Shown here piece after piece: positions 47,234 through 56,895 of a stretch of DNA of 64,000 nucleotides (position 1 is its first letter; every line of letters starts with the position of its first letter). Where the stretch lies: NCBI GenBank assembly GCA_947650285.1, contig CANTFL010000394.1, forward strand, positions 1 through 64,000, written 5' to 3'. The position numbers and the translations under genes were made by a program. The notes under the pieces are model-generated. The model saw nothing but the letters and a program-made list of their open reading frames with translations. It had not been told where the DNA came from and ran no database searches. The DNA is from Hyaloperonospora brassicae. Its lineage: Eukaryota > Oomycota > Peronosporomycetes > Peronosporales > Peronosporaceae.

Positions 47234-48053
47234 TGGTGGGAGGTAGCGTGTTGCTCCGCTCCTTAGGGTCGTGACCCGTGATTGCCATTGTAGCCGGAGC
47301 ATCCTGCGTACGTGTACGCAACTGGCGCCTGGCCTTGAGTTTGGCATACTCGAATCGAAGCTTTCGTTCCAACCGAACGTCGGCCACATAGGCGCTGGCC
47401 CGCAGCGCTGGCACACGGCTAAGGTGTTGCTTGCGATACACCCAACGGATGAACTGATTGCCCTCCTCCTCGGGCAGTTCGCCAGCGAACAACAAGATGG
47501 GCAAGCCCTTAATCGGTCAAGCCGAGACACCACGAGACAAGCTCTCAAGATGCGCGCGGTACTGACCTTGCGTGGTAAAGAATAGTTCGAGATATCTCTC
47601 ATTTAGAGCCTGACGAACGGCTATATCTTCTGGCGACGTAGCCTTGGGGCCCATGGCCCATGTTGAAAGGCTACGGCCTTCCGTTTGACGGAGGCGTTGC
47701 TCCACGTCAGGTGTTGTAAACAAGTAACCACTCCGGTTTTGAATAATCGTCTGGGTATGAGTGCGACGTAGAGCACGCTCCTCACGCTGGAGGGTTAAGT
47801 CCTGTTGCTCGTTGAGGGGGTTTGTGATGATGTTCTCATCTGCATCCGTTGTATGATGCTGCGCCCCTGGCGCTGTGGTTATACCACGTCTAACGAACGG
47901 ATTCGGTGCTGTTAGGAGTCGAGCCTCAGATACAGCGGAGTGGGACGATATCCCTTCATCTCCAGGGACACTGGTATCACTACCATAGTCCACATCCTCA
48001 TTAAGACCGAGGTAGGAGGAAAGAGTCCGAGACTCGTTGGGTGGCGATGCCAT
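46755..48053 (-). CDS. Antisense ORF of A2 (one internal TGA)
   Basis: On the strand opposite to pol a single frame runs from ATG 48053 to 46755, interrupted only by a TGA at 47519-47517. It starts 107 bp from the 3' LTR. The first 178 residues are Thr/Gln/Arg-rich. The next part has FIRWVYRKQHLS and ADVRLERKLRFEYAKLKAR, a basic helix conserved in A3 even though A3 is otherwise ruined. A Ser/Arg region and a C-terminal coiled coil (KVLLDLCGLRETLDKTQSA, QARVQSLELALACVEGQLD) follow. The plan of N-domain, basic region and C-terminal coil resembles the A1 antisense ORF. Function is unknown. Confidence 0.7.
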
Positions 48054-48159
48054 GGTGTTTCGTGTTTTGCCACCGTGAGGTTAAGCGCACACACACCGAC
48101 CTATTCGAGGAAAGAAACCGATTGACGTTTTGTGGTAACGTCAGTCTGGTGGGGGAGGG

Positions 48160-48645
48160 TGTAACGGGGTTACACGTCGACTGGTAGTCGACGATAGGTG
48201 TGGTGCACAAAAGAAAGGGATACCCTGTAAAGTGATAGTAGAACACAGTAAGTGTATCAATTGTTGAAGACTGATGTCCGTCAACAATTGATTACGAGAT
48301 CTTTAGAGAGGTTTTACTTTGAACCTTAGTGACTAGATTAAGTACGTTGTTCTATGGTGTTCTTTAGGTTTAAAGAAGAAATAAAATTCAGTTCCCCTTT
48401 TGATCAATAAGAGACACGTGCCTTACAAGGCGTCTTTGATCGGGAGGCCAAAAGCGACACCTGTAAAGGTAGCTTGTCCTCGAGCAATCTGTGCTGTGAT
48501 TCGTTTGAATCGTTTGGTCCCTCTGGAACGGGGACCGTTCGCTTTCTGAGCTATTGACTCTCTGAGTCGGGTTCTGTGAGCCAAAGTTGATCGTGAGAGC
48601 GTTAAAGTCTTCCTCTGACTTAAGGAGCTGTGTAGCTCCGCTACA
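48160..48645 (+). repeat. 3' LTR of A2 (486 bp)
   Basis: It begins TGTAACGGGGTTACACGTCG directly after a polypurine tract and ends CGCTACA. It is homologous to the 5' LTR but shorter. Confidence 0.85.
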
Positions 48646-49041
48646 TAGTCAAGTAGCAGTTCGAAACTACTGAATTGTTACTAAATGAATATATTAGTTG
48701 TATATATATGTATATTACTTCTACTTCTACTCATCTGTCCACGAGTGCATTCGTTAAACTAACAAGACAAAAGTAAATTACCGAATTCGTACGAAAAAAA
48801 ACAAAATCCAGCCGTAGAATGGTGCGAAACGAAAGAAATTAGAATCAGCTCGGAGACGAGTGAACGTAGAACAAAAATGATGGAAACCATGCATTATTTT
48901 TCTGTCGTGTGGTAATAAAGTTAGATTAATGTACTTGAATCACGAAGTTGTCTCTCAAAGTGACGATGAATAAAATGATGATATTTACGAAATCAATGTA
49001 CAATCGATGGAAATATTTTCTAGACGGGCGCTGCTACTACT
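48646..49041. other. AT-rich flank of A2
   Basis: AT-rich sequence with a short TATATATG simple stretch near 48695-48715. I see no gene here. Confidence 0.4.
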
Positions 49042-50115
49042 ATGTTCATACAAAATTACTATTTTGATTGTAATGAACAGTGCAAGAATAAAAGGTGTAG
49101 TGGTGGGAGAAAGATATATGTGTGCATAAAAGACGAGTGCCCGTGGGTACTCCGCGTGGCGAGGCGACAACGGAAGGGTGCATCTTCTGCGCACTATATT
49201 TCAAGGCTGGTCAATAATTCACTCGGACGTATGACTCGTGACTGCCAAGCCTTTATCACGACAAATCAAACCTCTACCCACATTTAATGCCGCCACTGAC
49301 AGGTCAAGGGAATCAAGCGCAAGAAAATTGTGGCTATTATCTGCGTCCGTGACGGAACTTTTCTCGAAATGTGTCAAACCAAGATCTACGAAAGCAAAGA
49401 AGCCGTCTTCAAAGAGATAAAGGCGAATGTAAGTCTTCTTATGTTTTATAGCTTCACATTTGATTGAACTGAAGCGCATGAACCGATCCAGCACTGTGGA
49501 AGTAAACGTAATAAAGCCGATCGATTTTTACGTTTTTTGTGACATTTATGATGTCTGTTAGCAACCACCTTTATCACGTGCTTGTGGTTAGCTTCAATAT
49601 TACGCAATCGCGCCATCACAAATATAATGGCAAGATACTCTCTCTAATTAGTCGAGACGGTAATGGACAAAGCGTTTTATTAAATACTATCTTCGTGAAT
49701 GTGTAGAAAATGGACAAACTTAAATAGTTTATAAATCCATTGTATCATGGCTGGAATAAATTTAGTCAATGTCGCGCTATGTGTGATGATGGAAAGATAC
49801 AAGATGCCGTGAAACAATTGTACGCGATCATAGGTATCAGCCACCAGATTATGTTTTGTACCTTGCACATTTTGCGCGGTATTCAACAAAATTTCGGATT
49901 TTGTGGGAGAGACTTCGACAATGCCGCGTGGAAAATACTATCAGCGTAGTCCGAGATAATAAAAATAAGCTCGTAAGGTGGTGCGAACGAAGTTAAAAAA
50001 TGATGCTGCCGCATACGTAGGGAGTATCGATCATATGTATTGGACTGTTCTTAAGAATACACAAGTGAAAGCTATTGAAGAAAATATAAATTTCTTTAAT
50101 TTTTACGACGTCAGC
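49042..50115 (+). pseudogene. MULE-type transposase, N-terminal half (decayed, split by element B)
   Basis: The piece 49042-49287 (CKNKRCSGGRKIYVCIKDEC, CPWVLRV) resembles the Cys-rich DNA-binding N-terminus of MULE transposases. Later pieces (49740-49949, MCDDGKIQDAVKQLYAI; 49978 onward, YWTVLKNT) fit the core poorly but in order. Several stops and frameshifts are present. Element B begins at 50116, and the missing C-terminal half with a SWIM zinc finger lies on its other side at 63198. Family assignment is by motif resemblance only. Confidence 0.55.
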
Positions 50116-51244
50116 TGTGGTAAAGCGGTCTCAAAGAAATCTCTTTGGGACGTGGAGTGGCGATCGAGGATGGGCGATCGCACGGGTCCCACGTTTCGGT
50201 TGAACCAAGATCACTGTGATTCGATGATACAAGCTGGGACGGGTGGCTGAAGATAACGTACCCCAAACCCAATTGGATAGGATCGTCCAATCTGGGACGA
50301 GGTTATGGGGTGGTCAGACCCGTTTTGATTACGCAATCCGTCGTGAGACAGGGCAAGACAAGACTCTCGATTTCACTGGAAGATCGCGATCCTAACCTAG
50401 GATCGCAAATCTGATCTCCGGCTGCGATCCGCTAGTAGGATCGCGATCCGCTAGTAGGATCGCGAACCGTTAGTGGGATCACGATCCACGGCTAGGATCG
50501 CGAACCGCCAGTAAGATCGCGATCCGCTAGTAGGATCGTGGGGACATCTTGGGTGGGCCACAAGAAAGACACAACGGTTGATATACTGGGTGTGGACCAC
50601 ACAAATGTGAGGGGGCGATCTTCCTGGAAAGGCGACGCGTGGCATCTGGTTAGGACATACGGATAGGCATAGGGGTAGGGTTTTAGGATTGATTGGATAA
50701 CATTAAACAGAGTTCAAATTACTTCACAAGGCACACGTTATCTCTTCCGGGTTGGATTTTTGGCCCCCCGTTGAACAAAGAGTAACGGTACACGTCTACG
50801 CAAGTGTCACACCTGGATTGTTTTGGCCAGGTGTGTTCAAGAACCCTCAAGTAACATCAACTGCGATCGGACGCAGCAAGACAAGTAAAGGCAAGGCGCA
50901 AGATCGCGAGACGGCTCAAGTGGTCAGAAGGCTCGCGGATCAAGCAACCATACAGTGGACAAGGCGATTTCGTTGAGATCAGGGTTACTCAAGTCAGTAC
51001 CCACAAGTACCCCGTGATCGCGTGAAGATTTCCGCACGATCACACCCCCATCCCCAACACGGTCAAGTTTTCTTTTGAGACGAGTCCACCTGGAAGAGTG
51101 CAACCCGCCCTACCGACGGGTACACAAGGTGAGGAAAGCTATCAAGAACACGGGATCGGAGTACCCCCTCCGTTAGTCGGTCGTCCGGGCGCCAGTGGAG
51201 AGTTGGGATCGACTCATAATTTGAGCGATCGCCACTCCACCACA
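50116..51244 (+). repeat. 5' LTR of element B (1129 bp)
   Basis: TGTGGTAAAG start and CACCACA end. It contains a six-unit 19-bp tandem array. The gag frame is already open from 51098 within the LTR, so a leader-encoded extension of Gag is possible. Confidence 0.95.
50424..50537 (+). repeat. 19-bp x 6 tandem array in the LTR
   Basis: Six units of 19 bp, consensus GCGATCCGCTAGTAGGATC, lie head to tail with a few substitutions. Unit junctions form the perfect palindrome GGATCGCGATCC. The same array is in the 3' LTR (62377-62490). The upstream position suits an enhancer, but this is inference. Confidence 0.9.
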
Positions 51245-51262
51245 ATGGTGCGTGTGCCCGGA
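51245..51262 (+). other. Primer-binding site overlapping the gag start codon
   Basis: Directly after the LTR the sequence is ATGGTGCGTGTGCCCGGA. TGGTGCGTGTGCCCGG is a plausible primer site, and the same bases are gag codons 1-6 (MVRVPG). Elements C and D have the same arrangement. Confidence 0.7.
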
Positions 51263-52006
51263 TCTTCTGGTGACTCGGGATTTCACCGTGAGTCCCCAAG
51301 TCAAGAAGTGAAAATCAAGATTGAACCTGGGATGGAAGCGTTTGAGGAGAAGGGATCGCCTGCGACGCGTGATGTTAAAGGATCCCTGGATTATCAGAGT
51401 TTTGGGAGGGGCTCTGGTGACAAGAAAATTAAAGAGGAAGATCGATCAAACGATCTAGAAGATAAACCGCGACCCCCTCCTATGAACCCTTTAAGGACCA
51501 CCGCGGATCGTGCTGCAAAACACGATCCGCTGGGTGAAAACCCTTCAGCGAAAACTGAACAAAAACTACACAAGACCACTCAAGCAATGTCAAAGAAGAC
51601 GACTTCGAAGACGGATCGAGTGAACAAAGAAGATCCCAGATCGGATCGACGCGATCGCGGCGTGAAAGCGATCATAAAACCGATCAATTTCGCAGACGAA
51701 GATCTGGATATGAAGCCGGAAGGATGGCAGTTGGATCAACTGGAGCAGGGATTCCATTGGAAAGCGCTTGAGGATCTGCTATCGAATGATCCCGTGCTAT
51801 GGATACTGAATCCTAAGCTACTCGGAGAGTTACAAGGCCCGATATCCTGTGCGAAGGTGGCGACTAACGCAGTAGAAGGGATCAGCGCGATCATCCGCCT
51901 GTTGCAAGATGCGGGATACGTCGCTGGAGCGTTCGATGCGAACCAGTTACTGGAATGCAATCAGGATCAGGTGATCCATGCGTGTCGATCGCTGTATGAC
52001 AAGCTT

Positions 52007-52180
52007 ATTCCCCTGACGGGAAAGCGCAAATCCGCAGATCAAGCGGTGGGGACGATCGCCGATGTCCCGAAATTCCATTATACCGGATCGTCAATTCCTC
52101 TGACGGGGAAGCGCGAATCCGCGGATCAAGCAGTTGCGACGATCGCCGAGGTCCCGAGAGGTTATCATACCGGATCGTCT
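52007..52180 (+). repeat. 87-bp tandem duplication within gag
   Basis: Two 87-bp units (52007-52093 and 52094-52180) encode related 29-residue blocks beginning IPLTGKR. They differ at several codons, so the duplication is not new. Confidence 0.85.
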
Positions 52181-53845
52181 CAATATGCCTCGGCGGAATC
52201 AGAAATGGAGTCGGACGATTCGGTCGGCATCCAACGGATGTCTCTAGGCCCAAGTGGTGCAGCACTGCTATGCGATCGAGTCGAGTCGGTGAAGATGAAC
52301 TCGCGATCGAAGGCCACAGGCGCTAAAGGGCAGAAGACGATAACTACGCAAGGGCTCCTGCAGACGTACCTCGACGAGGCCATGGAACGATTTCGCCAAG
52401 ATCAACAGAAACGGGCGTATCAAGCGATCTACCCAAGCCAACGGATCAAGCCTGCTAGATCTCTCGAAAGATACACACCCGATGTGGAGATGGAATCGGT
52501 GCAGTCGTACACCCGTCATCCGGAGTTTTTTTATCCTGATGACATCGATCCCGATGATTCGGGACAAGAAGATCGTAGACACGCTATGGTAGCTACAACC
52601 GAGACGTTGCAAGATGGTGATAGCATACCCCAACGTATCAGAGTGTCTGCGATCACGGAGCTAAAAGAATTCAGTGACAAGGATCGAGATGAAGATCGGG
52701 CCAGAAGCTGGATCAGCAAGGTTAAATCAGCCTTCTTGCGCGATCAAGCACCAGATGAGGAGAAGTGTTTGGTTTTCGGATATCTGCTGACAGGACCCGC
52801 TCGAAACTGGTACAACCAACTGAGTCGATCTACTCGGAAGAAGTGGAAGAGACTGCTGGATGAGTTTATGGTACAGTATGGAGGACAAGGGGTGTCTCTG
52901 GCCAGACAATACTATCTCGCACGGAAACGATCGGATGAAAATCCACAGGAGTATCTACACCGCCTAAATGTCGCGGCTAAGCATGCCAAGATCGCGATCC
53001 GAGACGAGAGGATGGCCACGGCGGACACTCGTCGTGAACATGTGGAACATTTCATTGCCACGTTGGACGATCGCGATCTGGCCAAGCAGCTGACCCTACT
53101 ACGATTGACCGATGTCAACGAGTTGGATGAGACGTTGCGTGCATGCCAAAGGATGGAGAGTCGTCAGTTGAAGAAGCCGACAGGATCGAACAAGTTCCAC
53201 CAGCGAGCGAATGCCTATCCAAATCCTACGTCATCCAGGACTGCTCGGGCGGTGAGGACGATCCGTGAGCGGATCGAAAGTAGCGGATCGGAATTGGATT
53301 TGAGTGGATCAGATGAAGACAAGGATCACCGCCGAGTTTGTGTGACCACTACATCTGGTCAAGAGAGATCGGATCAAGATCGGCGTACCTGGAAGAAGAA
53401 TGCTGGTGAAGAAGATGGACGTGATCGAGGTGGAAAAACGAAGGCATGAACCCACTGCGGATCGACGCGACATGATGATCGTGGATGCTGGCAGAGACTA
53501 ACGTGTCAGAAGTGCCGTCGCAAAGGACATCCATCGGACAAGTGCTTCTACGTGTGTGCAGCCTGCGGAGAGGTACATGAGAATGGCAAATGCCCCATGG
53601 AAGAGTTCTTTAACTTGATCCGCCAGTGGTATGTGCCCACTAAGCATGCGGGGATGTTTCCTCCGAAGGTCGAAGAAATGTTAAACTAGGACGCTCGCCA
53701 GGTTGGAATCTGGCACGAGCCGAGCGTTCTGGGCTATGCATATACGCATTTTGAATAGAAGTCGGATGACCACTGAGTTAAGGATCGGCGCGATCCGATC
53801 TTTAATACACGTAATTGTTCAGAACGAACCTCTTCGATATCAAGT

Positions 53846-54577
53846 GTGAAGCGAGTGGACAATTATGCCCGATCCCCGGTGGAGATGGAGCTCGATCTTA
53901 CCCCTGGTGAGTCGAGGGGATACTGGAAGTATCATACTCCGGGAAAATGGTTTAAACAGGCGAAAGCAGTGGGCAAGATCAACAATGAGAAGGCCACTTT
54001 TCTGTTTGACTCTGGTGCAGAAGTCTCGATCATCGACACTACCTTTGCTCGTAAGGTAGGGTGTGTGATAGACGAGAACCAAACACAAGAATGTATTGGG
54101 ATCGGAGAGAGTACCTACATGACGGTAGGACGGACCAAGATCAAGATCACACTGAACGGATCACTAGTGTATTATTTTGATGTCTGGGTTGGGGATCAAG
54201 TCGGTCAAGAAGCTATACTAGGCATGGACTTCATGGTTCCTGCAGGTATCTATTTGGATTTGGCCGACGGGACCCTTTGCCTGCCCGATGAAGTCCAAAT
54301 CTGTCTGGCTGGACGAAGACCACCGTACCGATCGAATATATCGGCGGTCAACCTTAACGATCAACATGTAGCCATTGCGGCCGGCAGATATGCGGAAGTA
54401 AGGATCGGTGTCAACCCTCCTAAATCGAAGCTTTGGGTGCGACGAGATGTAGCGTGGATTCCTACCGTGACGAATGGTCCCGGAAGGATTAAGTTCCTGC
54501 AGCTTACAAATGTAAGCGATCGAGACCTGATCTTAAACAGCGGAGCCCCTTTGGCGCTGTGGATGCAGAAGGCATGA
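53846..54577 (+). CDS. Element B aspartic protease
   Basis: The active site FDSGAEVSIIDTTFARKVG is intact and the downstream region with AILGMDFMVPAG is well conserved with element C. The frame is the same as gag, but three stops lie in between (53686-53845). The end is WMQKA with a TGA inside ATGA, where the RT frame starts. The listed start is only the frame opening. In an active ancestor gag and protease probably formed one polyprotein. Confidence 0.88.
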   Translation: MKRVDNYARSPVEMELDLTPGESRGYWKYHTPGKWFKQAKAVGKINNEKATFLFDSGAEVSIIDTTFARKVGCVIDENQTQECIGIGESTYMTVGRTKIKITLNGSLVYYFDVWVGDQVGQEAILGMDFMVPAGIYLDLADGTLCLPDEVQICLAGRRPPYRSNISAVNLNDQHVAIAAGRYAEVRIGVNPPKSKLWVRRDVAWIPTVTNGPGRIKFLQLTNVSDRDLILNSGAPLALWMQKA

Positions 54578-56298
54578 TACCGCGATCTAAAGGATATGTA
54601 TCTGTAGGATCGCGGCGATACATGGAATGGCAGACATTGGCTTTTGAGGCCACTACAGATCGAGAAGAAGATGAAGCCGAAGCTTACACGGGCCCGTTAG
54701 TGGATCATCCTACGTATGAGAAACCTACCCGAATTTTGTCGCGCTCAAAATGGAGATCAGACGACATCAAGGATTCGGTAGAGATCACCTCACCATCTGA
54801 CGCTAATGGTGGCTCTAATGAGGAGTTGCATGACGAATATACGAGTGGAAGGAATGATGAAGACAAGAATGATGGATCGATGATGGGATCATGTGCAGTC
54901 AACGTATTGCGGAAGACGCCAGAACCGTCGGGTGAAGAGGTGATGGTCGCAAAGGAGACTATGATAGCGAAAGACCACCAGGAGACAACTGATCCGTTAC
55001 AAGGACAGTCCAACTGTCACCCAGACGGGATCGAGGCAGAAGATCGGGAGGTGCATAGCCAAACTACACGACTGGACGACGACGTGGAAGTTGTTACGAT
55101 CGGAGACGAAGTAATGGAGAGGGATGTACCAGATGAATCGACATACTACCACGAGGGAGGTGAACTGTTCGCGGAAGATGTGGAACAACACATGGCCGTG
55201 CTGCCGGAGATAACCGTATCTACAACCGAGATAACAATAGACGATTTCCAAGTTGGCGATCCTGGAATGCCCTTGACTGAGGATCAAGAGGATTTGCGAC
55301 AACTGATATGGAAGAGTCGTCACCTGTTAATCGGAAAAGAAAACGCATTACCCCCTGCAGCACGCGGCGCCGTGTGTGACATTGATGTGGGAGAAGCGAA
55401 GCCGATCGCTCAGCGTGTGCGACCTGTCGCGCCAAAGTTTCGTGAGAAGTTGGCCGATCTGATAAAAGGTTTGTTGTCAGCCAAGATTATCCGACCTTCG
55501 ACATCGCCATGGGCATCGCCAATAGTTGTGATAATAAAGAAAAATGGAGAAGATATCCGACTGTGTATCGATTATCGACGAGTTAATCAGCTAACACAGC
55601 TGATGGTGTACCCTATGCCACTTATCAGTGGATTGTTGCAAGATATGGACAAAGCGATGTGGTACTGTTCGCTGGACATGGCTAGTGGATTTTGGGTGGT
55701 AAAGATGACCGAACGAGCAAGATCGATCTCTGCCTTCATCACGCCGTCGGGCCTGTTTGAATGGTTGCGGATGCCTTTTGGACTGAAAACCGCTCCACAG
55801 ATTTATCAGCGTTTGATTGATAATGCTCTATATGGGTATCTCAAGATCGGCGCGGATAAGGATATGAATGTAACAGATCAGCCTAAGTTAACGGATGTGT
55901 TTACTGAAGGAGGGCCGAAAACGGATCAAGCGCCGTCAGTGCTGGGCAGACGGTCTTACATTGGCGATATATTGATCCCGGCTACGTCATGGACATCTCT
56001 GTACGACAAGGTCGAAAGATTATTGACAGCATGCGATCGATGGAATTCGTCGATCAGTCTGACCAAGAGTTTTTGTGGACGGCGTAAGGTGGATTACTTA
56101 GGCCATCAGGTATCTTTGGCTGGGCTGGAAGCTAATCCTAAAGACCTAGGATCGCTGGTGAATATTCCTTTTCCCACAACTTTGCGATCCATGCAATCGT
56201 TCCTGGGTATCTTGAACTATTACAGTCGCTTTATAGAAGATTTTGCAATATGGCATCGGTGTTGTACGAGTTACGAGAGGCGGATTTTTTCGAGATAA
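54574..56298 (+). CDS. Element B reverse transcriptase with mutated catalytic box (YIGD)
   Basis: The frame starts with ATG at 54574 in the ATGA overlap with protease and runs 575 codons. An acidic linker is followed by RT motifs: SPIVVIIKKNGEDIRLCIDY, CSLDMASGF (motif A Asp present), MPFGLKTAP. The catalytic box reads SYIGDILIP (55954-55980) where element C has SYIDDILIP, so the first Asp of YxDD is Gly (GGC at 55963-55965). About 25 extra residues (DMNVTDQPKLTDVFTEGG) lie between motifs B and C, a trait of this lineage. The end (HRCCTSYERRIFSR) results from a frameshift near 56252. Confidence 0.9.
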   Translation: MIPRSKGYVSVGSRRYMEWQTLAFEATTDREEDEAEAYTGPLVDHPTYEKPTRILSRSKWRSDDIKDSVEITSPSDANGGSNEELHDEYTSGRNDEDKNDGSMMGSCAVNVLRKTPEPSGEEVMVAKETMIAKDHQETTDPLQGQSNCHPDGIEAEDREVHSQTTRLDDDVEVVTIGDEVMERDVPDESTYYHEGGELFAEDVEQHMAVLPEITVSTTEITIDDFQVGDPGMPLTEDQEDLRQLIWKSRHLLIGKENALPPAARGAVCDIDVGEAKPIAQRVRPVAPKFREKLADLIKGLLSAKIIRPSTSPWASPIVVIIKKNGEDIRLCIDYRRVNQLTQLMVYPMPLISGLLQDMDKAMWYCSLDMASGFWVVKMTERARSISAFITPSGLFEWLRMPFGLKTAPQIYQRLIDNALYGYLKIGADKDMNVTDQPKLTDVFTEGGPKTDQAPSVLGRRSYIGDILIPATSWTSLYDKVERLLTACDRWNSSISLTKSFCGRRKVDYLGHQVSLAGLEANPKDLGSLVNIPFPTTLRSMQSFLGILNYYSRFIEDFAIWHRCCTSYERRIFSR

Positions 56299-56883
56299 GC
56301 CGTATGAGAGATCGTGGTGAGACGTCGGGAAGTTGCGATAACGCATTACAAAGGGATGAGCATGATCAAAATGAGCGATCTCGGTGAAAAAGGGCCGCCA
56401 TTTCATTCGCTTTGCTGAAGGCCAAGATCGCTACAACCCCGATCCTCAAACATTTCGATTCAGATCGACTGCCAGTGATCGTGGTGTATGCTAGTAAGTG
56501 GGCGGTATCGGCATCTCTGTTACAAGAATATGACGGAGTATACTGGCCAGTGACATTCACGAGTCGCACACTGAAACCTAACGAAGTTAACTATGGTATG
56601 GTGGAGAAAGAAGTTTTGGCCCTACTTCGAATCTTGGAAGTGCTACACCATGCTAGTATCCCGAGAGATCAATGTGATCACTCGATATTCGACATTAGCT
56701 TGGCTAGTCCAATCGTCTGGCCTCAATGGGAGACTGGGAAGATGGGCTGCGTTGCTATCGAACTGGACACTGGAGGTCAAGAGATGTACTAAAGGAGAAG
56801 ATGAAATACTAGGCGCTCTCGCAGCTAGCATAACTCCGCGGGATGAGGTCGATGATGTGTTGATTGCGATCGCTCCACAGTAG
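56253..56883 (+). pseudogene. Element B first RNase H (frameshifted)
   Basis: The RT-connected RNase H lies in two other frames: 56412-56650 (VVYASKWAVSASLLQEYDG, FTSRTLKPNEVNYGMVEKE) and 56593-56883 (REINVITRYSTLAWLVQ, RWAALLSNWTLEV). A TGA at about 56389 and a frameshift near 56645 disrupt it, and a TAG stands at 56881-56883. Confidence 0.8.
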
Positions 56884-56895
56884 AAACCCAAACAA

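Larger units (their letters stand above)
41020..48645 (+). mobile_element. Ty3/Gypsy LTR retrotransposon A2 (moderately decayed)
   Basis: This plus-strand element has LTRs at 41020-41550 and 48160-48645, a primer site, gag, protease, spacer, RT/RNase H, integrase with chromodomain, a polypurine tract at 48148-48159 (GGTGGGGGAGGG) and a reverse-strand ORF. The LTRs differ in length and at many positions, and gag and pol carry several breaks, so it is older than A1 and inactive. No target-site duplication is recognisable. Confidence 0.9.
51245..53686 (+). pseudogene. Element B Gag with nonsense codon at the zinc knuckle
   Basis: Gag is open from 51245 (or from 51098 inside the LTR) to a TGA at 53447-53449. 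An acidic/basic N-terminal half is followed by a capsid domain at about 52680-53170 ([37 protein letters not shown]). After the TGA the same frame continues with THCGSTRHDDRGC and a second Cys-rich part (CQKCRRKGHPSDKCFYVC) to a TAG at 53686. In element C the same codon is TGT (Cys), the first ligand of the knuckle, so the stop is derived. An 87-bp in-frame duplication lies at 52007-52180. Confidence 0.9.

Noticed and set aside
41011..48650. Target-site duplication around A2
   Set aside because: GCTAC precedes the 5' LTR but TAGTC follows the 3' LTR, so no duplication can be claimed.
50424..50537. Regular short repeats resembling a CRISPR array
   Set aside because: The units are directly adjacent without spacers, lie in both LTRs of a eukaryotic retrotransposon, and no cas-like gene is present.
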